Source: Sphingomonas abietis
Lineage (GTDB): Bacteria; Pseudomonadota; Alphaproteobacteria; Sphingomonadales; Sphingomonadaceae
NCBI RefSeq assembly: GCF_027625475.1
Contig: NZ_CP115174.1
Coordinates: forward strand, 3,321,001-3,385,000
Direction: 5' to 3'
Length of the DNA: 64,000 nt
The notes below the pieces were generated by a model. That model was not told the DNA's origin. It did not search any database and was given only the letters and a program-made list of their open reading frames with translations. Made by a program: the position numbers and the translations under genes. Each line of letters opens with the position of its first letter. Position 1 is the stretch's first letter. Of this stretch, positions 11,482-17,470 are shown in pieces.

Positions 11482-12056
11482 TGCCCGAGATTAAAACAGA
11501 TATCGGTCAATTTCGGACCCTGCGTAGGAACCTTGGGAAATACCTGAGGGACTATGGAGGATGGAAATCCATAGCTTATTCTCCATTTTTATGGGGAGCC
11601 GTAATTCTCTCTGGCATTTCGTACAGATACATCATTTCTGCAGCGTGGGCTGACACGGCTCTCTCCGTTTTGCCTAATCTCCTAGGCTTTAGCCTTGGAA
11701 CTTATGCCATGCTGTTCAGCCTTATGTCACCTAGATTAAAAAGGGCGCTTCGATCGCTTAGGAACAAGAGCGGCACGCCATACATCGACGAAATAAATGC
11801 GACATTTTTCCACTTTATATTTATTCAATGCGTATCAATCATATGGGCGTACTGTTATCAGCAAACTGCATTATTTGATGCAGCAAATTTAATTAAGTCA
11901 TACGTTAAATATTCTCTCAATATTTTTAATATTCTATACTTTTTAGGCGGATTGATAGGATCAACCCTACTGCTGTATTCGATCTTTTTGATAATTGGGT
12001 CGTCTCTCGTTGTTTACAGATTGGCGAGACTGGTTGACCCGAACGAAGGCCAATAG
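11481..12056 (+). CDS. Four-helix membrane protein, partner of the DUF4747-like gene
   Basis: A 191-residue protein with four predicted membrane helices at about 36-52, 60-82, 107-130 and 148-178, joined by short charged loops; the loop between helices 2 and 3 is basic (RLKRALRSLRNK). No enzymatic domain is recognised. It begins on the last base of the preceding stop, so it is made together with the DUF4747-like protein. It has the same AT-rich composition. Small multi-helix membrane proteins next to a soluble sensor are typical effectors in abortive-infection systems; that role here is inference. It ends five bases before the stop of the converging brnA gene. Confidence 0.65.
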   Translation: MPEIKTDIGQFRTLRRNLGKYLRDYGGWKSIAYSPFLWGAVILSGISYRYIISAAWADTALSVLPNLLGFSLGTYAMLFSLMSPRLKRALRSLRNKSGTPYIDEINATFFHFIFIQCVSIIWAYCYQQTALFDAANLIKSYVKYSLNIFNILYFLGGLIGSTLLLYSIFLIIGSSLVVYRLARLVDPNEGQ

Positions 12057-12061
12057 GGCCA

Positions 12062-12361
12062 TTACAACCCCAGCACCCCGCGCAGCGCCTCGTTGATCCG
12101 CGCCTGCCAGCCCGGGCCACTCTCGCGAAACCGCTCGATCACGTCGGGATCGAGGCGGAGCGTCACCTGCTGCTTAGCGCGCGCCCGCGCCGGTGGGCGG
12201 CCACGCACCACGACACCGCCTGGCCCGATATAGCCCGTCGCCGGGCGGATCACCTTGTCGCCGATCGAGACTTGGGCAGTGTCCCACATCTCCTCGGTCC
12301 ATTCCGGCGCGTCGTCGGGATCAATCCAGTCGCTGTCGATAGCGCGCTTGCTCTCGGTCAT
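12062..12361 (-). CDS. brnA: BrnA-type antitoxin
   Basis: A 99-residue protein beginning MTESKRAIDSDWIDPDDAPE with the acidic EEMWDTAQVSIG segment and ending in a ribbon-helix-helix DNA-binding part (KQQVTLRLDPDVIERFRESG, then GWQARINEALRGVL), the standard BrnA layout. BrnA neutralises BrnT and represses the shared promoter. Its start overlaps the end of brnT by 41 bases, as is usual for this pair. GC content returns to the level of the chromosome here, so the pair may have a separate origin from the DUF4747 operon. Confidence 0.88.
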   Translation of the reverse strand: MTESKRAIDSDWIDPDDAPEWTEEMWDTAQVSIGDKVIRPATGYIGPGGVVVRGRPPARARAKQQVTLRLDPDVIERFRESGPGWQARINEALRGVLGL

Positions 12362-12593
12362 TGCATTTCCTCATCGAAATGATGTGGCGCCCGCCCAATA
12401 TGTCGGCCCATACCACCATCACCAGCCTTCCATCGAGCAGACCGTAGGTCTGGAAGCGCCTTTCGGGATAGTCGAAGCGCGCATCTTCCTGCGTGAACCC
12501 TGGCCCCTCGAAAACCTTGGGCGCATCCGCAAAATCGAGGCAGCGCCGCTCCAGCGTCAAAGCCCGCTTCACCGGATCGAAGCTGATCTCCAT
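12321..12593 (-). CDS. brnT: BrnT-type ribonuclease toxin
   Basis: A 90-residue protein with the BrnT pattern: ISFDPVKRALTLERR (the usual FEWDxxKAxxNxxKHG region, here divergent), FEGPGFTQEDARFDYPERRF, GLLDGRLVMVVWADILGGRH and IISMRKCNDREQARYRQ. BrnT is a RelE-fold mRNA-cutting toxin of type II systems that arrests translation. The N-terminal HGV/HG part is weak in this copy, but the catalytic R-x-I-S-x-R-K-A/C-x-x-x-E-R tail is intact. First gene of the operon, behind a good promoter. Confidence 0.88.
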   Translation of the reverse strand: MEISFDPVKRALTLERRCLDFADAPKVFEGPGFTQEDARFDYPERRFQTYGLLDGRLVMVVWADILGGRHIISMRKCNDREQARYRQRLD

Positions 12594-12608
12594 CGCTGCC
12601 TCACCCCC

Positions 12609-12637
12609 TATTTACGGAGTTACAGAAAGCCGGTCAA
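12609..12637 (-). promoter_or_regulatory. brnTA promoter
   Basis: On the minus strand TTGACC (12637-12632) and TAAATA (12614-12609) are separated by exactly 17 bases, a good housekeeping promoter 16 bases before the brnT start. BrnA normally autoregulates such a promoter; no obvious extra palindrome is seen. Confidence 0.6.
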
Positions 12638-12750
12638 TGGCTACGGGTTCGCCGCATCCTGCGATAAGAACAAAGCAAGATCAAACATCATTTTCCTACA
12701 CATCCCTTTAATGCCATATGGGTTATCTCCGTTGAACAAGGGAGCCTATC

Positions 12751-13353
12751 ATGCCCCGTCGCAGCACCGCCCCGGCCTCGTCCGCCATGCCGCGTCCGCG
12801 TCGCCCGCGTAGCGCCGCAACCGCAGCCGCTTCCGCCCCCGCCAGGCCGCCCGCCCCGCGCCACGACGGGATCACGCCCGAGCGCCAGCGCATCTTCTTC
12901 GAGACGCTCGCAGCCACCGCCAGCGTCACCCGCGCCGCCGCCGCGTGCGGGCTGTCGCGCCAGGCGCTCTATGCCTATCGCAACCGCGCCGATGCGCCCG
13001 CCTTCCGCGAGGCCTGGGATGTCGCGATGACCTGCGCGATCAACATCCTCGGCGACATCGCCTTCGATCGCGCCGTCGAGGGCGTCGAGGAGCCGGTGTT
13101 CTGGAAGGGCGAGCAGGTCGGCACGCGGCGGCGCTTCAACGACAATCTGCTGCTCACCCTCCTGCGGGTGCGCGATCCCTTCGCCTTCGCGCCGGAATCG
13201 GACCTCCGCCATTGGGCCGGCGCGCGCACCTACACCAACCGCCCCCGGCTCGACGGCGCGCTCGCGGCGCTGCTCGAGGAGGCGGCCGGGACGTTCGAGC
13301 ATGCCTATGACGACGATCCGGGCGGGCCGCTGGATCGTCGGGACGGGCGTTGA
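12751..13353 (+). CDS. Helix-turn-helix protein, terminase-small-subunit-like
   Basis: A 200-residue protein. After a low-complexity Pro/Ala/Arg N-terminus (1-37), residues about 40-85 form a helix-turn-helix: TPERQRIFFETLAATASVTR then AAAACGLSRQALYAYRNRAD, followed by FREAWDVAM. This arrangement resembles terminase small subunits and a chromosomal sphingomonad family of the same fold. No large terminase or other phage gene is nearby, so a prophage function is not supported. Starts after AAGGGAG. Possible DNA-binding regulator; target unknown. The 190 bases after it, up to the terminator, show no gene. Confidence 0.65.
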   Translation: MPRRSTAPASSAMPRPRRPRSAATAAASAPARPPAPRHDGITPERQRIFFETLAATASVTRAAAACGLSRQALYAYRNRADAPAFREAWDVAMTCAINILGDIAFDRAVEGVEEPVFWKGEQVGTRRRFNDNLLLTLLRVRDPFAFAPESDLRHWAGARTYTNRPRLDGALAALLEEAAGTFEHAYDDDPGGPLDRRDGR

Positions 13354-13547
13354 GAGGGAGGCGGGAAAACGGGTGGGACAGCGGGCGGAAAAGCGGCCGG
13401 TGCGGGCGACGAAAAGGTCTTTTTTTCGGTCGGCCGACTGTCAACTTCGTCAACTTCGCCGGCCACCCGCCAATGACCGGCTATCACACGGGATTCACGG
13501 CGGATTCCGGGGGATTGCGCGCCGGATGCGGCGCCGATGGGCGGGCA

Positions 13548-13581
13548 ATAAAAACCCCGCGACGGGCGGGCCGTCGCGGGG
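13548..13581 (-). terminator. Rho-independent terminator of the 13626-13940 gene
   Basis: CCCCGCGACGG (13555-13565) pairs with CCGTCGCGGGG (13571-13581) around a five-base loop; read on the minus strand it is followed by TTTTTAT. Confidence 0.85.
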
Positions 13582-13625
13582 AGGTAAGCGGTCACACGCC
13601 GCGCAGAACGCGGCAGGAAAGGGGA

Positions 13626-13940
13626 TTAGTTGGCGCCGAGCGCGGCGGTCTGCGAGTCGGCCGGGACTTCGGCGGTCAGGCGCGACACGGTGTCGGCGGA
13701 GACGGTGAAGGACACCGGGGTGTCGCCGACGCGGCCCGAGACATCGCGGCCGGCAACGCGCAGCGCGAAGGTGTCACCGGTCGTCTCGACGCGGCCGTTG
13801 ACCAGCACGGTGCCGTTCGGCGCGCGCTTGGCGGTGTAGCTGTAGGTGTCGCCATCATTGGTGAAGCTGTTGGTGGGCGCTGCGGCGACGGCGGGAGCGG
13901 CGGTGAGCGCAAGCAGCGTGGCAAGAACGGTAAGACGCAT
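13626..13940 (-). CDS. Small exported protein
   Basis: A 104-residue protein: signal peptide (MRLTVLATLLALTAAPAVAA), then about 80 residues rich in Thr, Val and Asp that look like a small beta-sheet domain (YSYTAKRAPNGTVLVNGRVE, DTFALRVAGRDVSGRVG). No cysteines. ATG 13940 has GGAGAT eight bases upstream; an upstream in-frame start at 13991 would add an arginine-rich leader and is unlikely. Followed by a strong terminator, so monocistronic. Function unknown. Confidence 0.7.
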   Translation of the reverse strand: MRLTVLATLLALTAAPAVAAAPTNSFTNDGDTYSYTAKRAPNGTVLVNGRVETTGDTFALRVAGRDVSGRVGDTPVSFTVSADTVSRLTAEVPADSQTAALGAN

Positions 13941-14118
13941 GGCAATATCTCCGTGTGACCTGGGCGGGCGGGTGTGTCGCCTCGATGACAAGGAATAATG
14001 CTGCGGTGCAGCGATTCAAATGCGAAGTCCTGTTATACGATTGTTGACAGCGCAATCATCTGCCTGAAATGGGGCTTTTCAGCCGATCGCCGCACGGCTG
14101 CTCCCCGCCTTGCAGTGC

Positions 14119-14153
14119 AAAAAAAGCCCGGCACTGGCATCGGCCAGGCCGGG
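14119..14153 (-). terminator. Rho-independent terminator downstream of 14210-14629
   Basis: CCCGGC/GCCGGG and CTGGC/GCCAG form a bulged hairpin (14127-14153); on the minus strand seven T follow (14125-14119). Confidence 0.85.
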
Positions 14154-14416
14154 CGCGGCAGGGCGGGCGCCGCGACTCGCCGGCGCCGGCGCCGGCGCCG
14201 GGCGGCCGCTCACTCGCGGCCGGCGCCGCCGGCGCTGTCGGTCGCCGGTTCCTCGGGGGTGCCATGGCGGGTGCCGCCCGCACTGGCACCGGAGCCCTGC
14301 GCCTCGCCGGTTCGCAGCAATGCCGGCTGGCCGCGATGGGCGGCGTCCGGTTCCTCGGGCTGGCCCTGATCCGGCCCGCTCCGGCGGCGGGCCGCGGTGG
14401 AGCCGGCGGGATGATC

Positions 14417-14629
14417 CTAATGGCGCTCGGCCCGCTCCGGGCCGGCGCCCGCCCCGTCCTGCCGCTCGCCGATCGGCTTGGCGGGATCGGGCGGCGCCAC
14501 CGGCTGCGCCGGCGGCGGCACCGGCTGGCCGACCGCATCGAGCGCCGGCGCTTCCTTCTTGCTGTCCGGGCGGCCCTTCTTGGGGCGATCGTCTTCGGGC
14601 TTGGCCGTGTGCGGATGGCTCTCCGTCAT
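14417..14629 (-). CDS. Small proline-rich protein with possible amber-interrupted extension
   Basis: A 70-residue hydrophilic protein rich in Pro, Lys, Glu and Asp (MTESHPHTAKPEDDRPKKGR..., VPPPAQPVAPPDPAKP), probably disordered. ATG 14629 is preceded by AAGGAGAAG, a strong ribosome site. The frame stops at TAG 14417-14419 but continues open for 68 more codons to TGA 14210, in the same compositional style (PEEPDAAHRGQPALL, HGTPEEPATDS). The terminator lies only at 14119-14153, leaving about 260 untranslated bases, so the original protein was perhaps 139 residues. No function can be assigned. Confidence 0.5.
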   Translation of the reverse strand: MTESHPHTAKPEDDRPKKGRPDSKKEAPALDAVGQPVPPPAQPVAPPDPAKPIGERQDGAGAGPERAERH

Positions 14630-14758
14630 GGGAACGCCTTCTCCTTTCGCTAGAGCAACGACAGGATCAACGCGCGGGGCAGGCTGCGGTGCCCTCGAAC
14701 CAACGCCGCGCTCGGACGTTGCGACACTGGACACCCCCACCCATCAGGAGAATATCCC

Positions 14759-15184
14759 ATGATCCGTACCGGCTCCGCCCATTATGAAGGCCTCGGCAAG
14801 AGCGGCAAGGGCCGCATCTCCACCCAGTCCGGCGTGCTCTCCGATACGCCCTATGGCTTCAACACCCGCTTCGAGAACGAGCCCGGCACCAACCCGGAAG
14901 AGCTGATCGCCGCCGCCCATGCCTCCTGCTTCACGATGGCATTGTCCTTCGCGCTGGCCGGCGCCGGCCATACCGACGGCACGCTCGACACCAAGGCGGC
15001 GGTGACGCTGGAGAAGGATGGCGACGGCTTCACCGTCACCCAGTCGGCGCTGACGCTGACCGCCAAGATCCCCGGCATCTCGCAGAGCGAGTTCGATACG
15101 ATCGCCGCCGGCGCCAAGGCCCATTGCCCGATCTCTAAGCTGCTCAACGCCGAGATCAGCCTGGATGCCACGCTCGAAGCCTGA
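14759..15184 (+). CDS. OsmC-family peroxidase
   Basis: A 141-residue OsmC protein: GSAHYEGLGKSGKGRIST, then GTNPEELIAAAHASCFTMAL with the catalytic Glu and first Cys (about 59), and AKAHCPISKLLN with the second Cys (about 125). The paired cysteines reduce organic hydroperoxides and fatty-acid peroxides. The length matches E. coli OsmC. ATG follows CAGGAG. The next gene, a carboxymuconolactone-decarboxylase-like (AhpD fold) protein 98 bases on, may act in the same oxidative response. Confidence 0.92.
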   Translation: MIRTGSAHYEGLGKSGKGRISTQSGVLSDTPYGFNTRFENEPGTNPEELIAAAHASCFTMALSFALAGAGHTDGTLDTKAAVTLEKDGDGFTVTQSALTLTAKIPGISQSEFDTIAAGAKAHCPISKLLNAEISLDATLEA

Positions 15185-15281
15185 CACCGCCACAGGCCCG
15201 CGCCGCCCCGGCAGAAGGGCGGCGCGGATCGGAGGAGAGGAAGGCCCGCAAGACGCACCGCCAGCCCCCAGGAGCCCTATC

Positions 15282-15863
15282 ATGCGCCTCCCCTTGATCG
15301 CCCCCGCCGACCTCTCCGACGACCAGAAGCCGCTCTATGCCGACATGAAGCAGGGCATCGGATCGGACTTCAACGCCTTCATCACGATCGCCCCCGACGG
15401 CAGCCGCGAGGCCGGCGCCCTGATGGGGCCGTGGAATCCGTGGCTGCACGAACCGCGCATCGGCGGCGCGGTGTGGGAACTGACCAAGGCGATGACGATG
15501 GAGGCGACGCTGCCCGATCCGGTGCGCCAGATCGCGATCCTCGTCACCGGCGCGCATTTCGATGCCGCCTATGAGATCTACGCCCATGTCGCCGGGGCCG
15601 AAAAGGACCGGATCGAGGATAGCAAGCTCGCCACCCTGGTGTCCGGCTCGCGACCGGAGGGGCTCTCGAAGGAGGAGGGCATCGCCTATGACGTCGCCTT
15701 CGCGCTGGTCAATGGCGGGGTGCTGCCGGAGCCGGTCTACCGCCTCGCCGTCGCCAGCTTCGGCCAGCATGGCGCCAACGAGCTGATCTATCTGGTCGGT
15801 CTCTATGCGCTGGTGTCGATGACGCTGAACGGCTTCAACGTGCCGTTGCCCGAGAAGGATTGA
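15282..15863 (+). CDS. Carboxymuconolactone decarboxylase-fold protein
   Basis: A 193-residue protein of the CMD/AhpD helical fold: MGPWNPWLHEPRIGGAVWEL, RQIAILVTGAHFDAAYEIYA (where AhpD has its CxxC-H site; here the cysteines are absent and the His remains) and QHGANELIYLVGLYALVSMT. Members lacking CxxC are usually decarboxylases or of unknown activity, so a peroxidase role is not supported. ATG 15282 has AGGAG at seven bases; an earlier in-frame start at 15165 overlaps osmC and lacks a site. Confidence 0.82.
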   Translation: MRLPLIAPADLSDDQKPLYADMKQGIGSDFNAFITIAPDGSREAGALMGPWNPWLHEPRIGGAVWELTKAMTMEATLPDPVRQIAILVTGAHFDAAYEIYAHVAGAEKDRIEDSKLATLVSGSRPEGLSKEEGIAYDVAFALVNGGVLPEPVYRLAVASFGQHGANELIYLVGLYALVSMTLNGFNVPLPEKD

Positions 15864-15920
15864 GCGCGCGCGTCCCACTCTCCGCCCATCGCTCTCCGCC
15901 GACCGCATATCGGAGCCCTC

Positions 15921-16331
15921 ATGATCGTCGAAAAGCGTGCGCTTCAAATGGTGGTGGCGATCGCCTGCCTCGTTCCCTTCTCGGTCGCGATTCCCAGCGT
16001 GCTGCACGGTGCCACGACGCTTAAGGGCCTCCACGCGCCGGTGCCCCGCGATCTCGACAGCCATTTCCGCTATCTGTCGGGCATCTTCCTGATGCTCGGC
16101 ATCGGCTTCGCCAGCTGCGTACCGGGGATCGACCGCAAGGGCCCGCGCTTCCGCCTGCTCGGCGCCATGGTGGTGACGGGCGGATTGGCCAGGGCGCTCT
16201 CCTGGGCGGAGATCGGTGCGCCCTCGCTGGGGCATCAACTGGGGCTGGTGATGGAGCTGGGCGTGGTGCCGGTGCTGATGCTCTGGCAGGCGCGCGTCGC
16301 CGATATCTGCATCGCCACATCGACCGGCTGA
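15921..16331 (+). CDS. DUF4345 membrane protein
   Basis: A 136-residue protein with four predicted membrane helices (about 8-28, 50-70, 80-95, 103-122) and the family pattern DLDSHFRYLSGIFLMLGIG near the first loop. DUF4345 proteins are widespread small inner-membrane proteins without a known activity. Transcribed in the same direction as the decarboxylase-like gene, 57 bases on; converges with the PAS gene. Confidence 0.75.
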   Translation: MIVEKRALQMVVAIACLVPFSVAIPSVLHGATTLKGLHAPVPRDLDSHFRYLSGIFLMLGIGFASCVPGIDRKGPRFRLLGAMVVTGGLARALSWAEIGAPSLGHQLGLVMELGVVPVLMLWQARVADICIATSTG

Positions 16332-16349
16332 GGCCGGACGCGCCCGGTC

Positions 16350-16814
16350 TCAGGGATATTCGTGCGATATATCCTGCTTCAGGCCATGGAGGCGCACCAC
16401 CCGCCCATCGATGCAGATCGGCGCGGCCGTCAGCCGCATCCAGCGTCGGCCGCCATCGGCCGGCCGGATCTCGGCGTCGAGCGTGAAGCCGCGCCGGTGC
16501 TTGATCGCGTAGGCCCGCAGCCGCTCCATCGCGGCCCGGGAATCCTCGCCATACATGGCGGCAGTTTCGGCGCGGGAGAGGCTCGTATCGCGCGGCAGCT
16601 CGAAGAGCGCGTAGACCCCGTCCGACCAGGTGAGCGCATTGTCGCGCAGATCGCATTCCCACAGGCCGACGCCAGGCCAGGCCGGCACCCGTTCACCGGT
16701 CGGCGCAGCCCGCAATGGCGCCCCGGCGGCATGGACATATCCGAGATCGAAGCGCTGCCCGCGTTCGAACAAGGGCCAGCTATGGTGGAGTTCCAGCGGC
16801 TGGGTTGGTCGCAT
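16350..16814 (-). CDS. PAS-domain protein without output domain
   Basis: A 154-residue protein that is essentially one PAS domain (about 48-150): GVGLWECDLRDNALTWSDGV, YALFELPRDTSLSR, MERLRAYAIKHRRGFTLDAE and the final PICIDGRVVRLHGLKQDIS (PAC strand). PAS domains sense small molecules, redox or light, but no kinase, GGDEF or HTH follows, so it must signal to another protein. The region upstream on the same strand carries the compact transcript described at 16961-17135. Confidence 0.75.
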   Translation of the reverse strand: MRPTQPLELHHSWPLFERGQRFDLGYVHAAGAPLRAAPTGERVPAWPGVGLWECDLRDNALTWSDGVYALFELPRDTSLSRAETAAMYGEDSRAAMERLRAYAIKHRRGFTLDAEIRPADGGRRWMRLTAAPICIDGRVVRLHGLKQDISHEYP

Positions 16815-16960
16815 ATCCGATCTCTCCGACGAACGCGCAGGCTAAACCCGGCTGGTTAACAAGCGGTCAAGCCGTGGCCCCGCGCCAGAGGGCGGGACAT
16901 CCGGCCGGAAGGCGGCGCCGCCGGCGATCGACATCGCCAGAATAGGATTTCGCCAGACAG

Positions 16961-16996
16961 AGAAAGACCACCGGGGCGGAGCTTGCCCCGGTGGTC
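16961..16996 (-). terminator. Terminator of the compact transcript
   Basis: GACCACCGGGGC (16966-16977) pairs exactly with GCCCCGGTGGTC (16985-16996); on the minus strand TTTCT follows. Confidence 0.7.
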
Positions 16997-17057
16997 TCGC
17001 ATGGTCAGCGGCCGGAGGGTCCGGCCCGGGAGACCTTGGCCCCGCTAACCCGAAAGG

Positions 17058-17114
17058 TTAGCGAAGGGCCTCCCGAACGGACAGAACCGACCTCTTAGCT
17101 GAACCATGAGACAT
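17058..17114 (-). CDS. 18-residue peptide with an exceptional ribosome binding site
   Basis: ATG 17114 follows AAGGAGGTGATCCG, a near-maximal Shine-Dalgarno match. The ORF reads MSHGSAKRSVLSVREALR and stops at TAA 17058-17060, inside a stable hairpin. It is basic and soluble. The binding site strongly suggests real translation; the peptide could itself act, or its translation could control the hairpins. No homolog is recalled. Confidence 0.5.
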   Translation of the reverse strand: MSHGSAKRSVLSVREALR

Positions 17115-17231
17115 CGGATCACCTCCTTTCGCCATGTTGATGGTCCGAACAGTCTGATTCAAACCCATAAGGGATGCAACCCCTGATTTGCGCGCACCCC
17201 ATCCGCGTGGCGAAAAAGCCATGGACGGTCT

Positions 17232-17378
17232 TCACCTGAGCTTGCGGAACAGCGCCAGCTTGTTCGCCTCGTGGCGCGCGATCGTTTCGGCATCGGCATT
17301 TGCACGGATGCGGTTGGGGGTGGCCGCCTCGCGATCACGCTCCAGAAGATATGCGCCGGTTTCCAGCTTGCGTACCAT
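17232..17378 (-). CDS. 48-residue basic small protein
   Basis: ATG 17378 follows AAGGAGAGAG at good spacing. The product, MVRKLETGAYLLERDREAAT then PNRIRANADAETIARHEANK and LALFRKLR, is basic, hydrophilic and probably helical. The ORF is short but the binding site and position in the gap between the receptor gene and the compact transcript favour a real gene. Function unknown. Confidence 0.55.
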   Translation of the reverse strand: MVRKLETGAYLLERDREAATPNRIRANADAETIARHEANKLALFRKLR

Positions 17379-17439
17379 TTTCTCTCTCCTTGTCCGGAGA
17401 AAACGCACCGCGCGCCATGGCGTTGCCCCGGCGGCGGAG

Positions 17440-17464
17440 GCTCCCCGGCGCGGCGCCGGGGAGC
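17440..17464 (-). terminator. Hairpin after the TonB-dependent receptor
   Basis: GCTCCCCGGCGC (17440-17451) and GCGCCGGGGAGC (17453-17464) are exact inverted copies, directly after the stop at 17471. No T run follows. Confidence 0.5.
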
Positions 17465-17470
17465 GCCCAA

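Larger units (their letters stand above)
16961..17135 (-). ncRNA. Candidate small RNA / leader with a translated 18-codon ORF
   Basis: On the minus strand this interval holds, in order: AAAGGAGGTGATCC (a ribosome site fully complementary to the 16S 3' end), an 18-codon ORF (17114-17058), hairpin CGCTAACC/GGTTAGCG (17063-17043) that contains the stop codon, hairpin GGCCGGA/TCCGGCC (17026-17010), and a 12-bp terminator hairpin (16996-16966) followed by TTTCT. Such a compact self-terminating unit looks like a dual-function small RNA or an attenuator for the PAS gene at 16814. No known Rfam family is recognised. Confidence 0.45.

Noticed and set aside
12751..13353. Prophage remnant suggested by a terminase-small-like helix-turn-helix.
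   Set aside because: No other phage gene, integrase or attachment repeat nearby; the fold also occurs in chromosomal proteins.
15282..15863. Peroxidase (AhpD) function for the carboxymuconolactone-decarboxylase-fold protein.
   Set aside because: The CxxC redox pair is absent.
17115..17129. Plus-strand copy of the 3' end of 16S rRNA (GGATCACCTCCTTTC).
   Set aside because: Only about 15 bases match and no rRNA surrounds it; it is the complement of a strong ribosome binding site on the minus strand.
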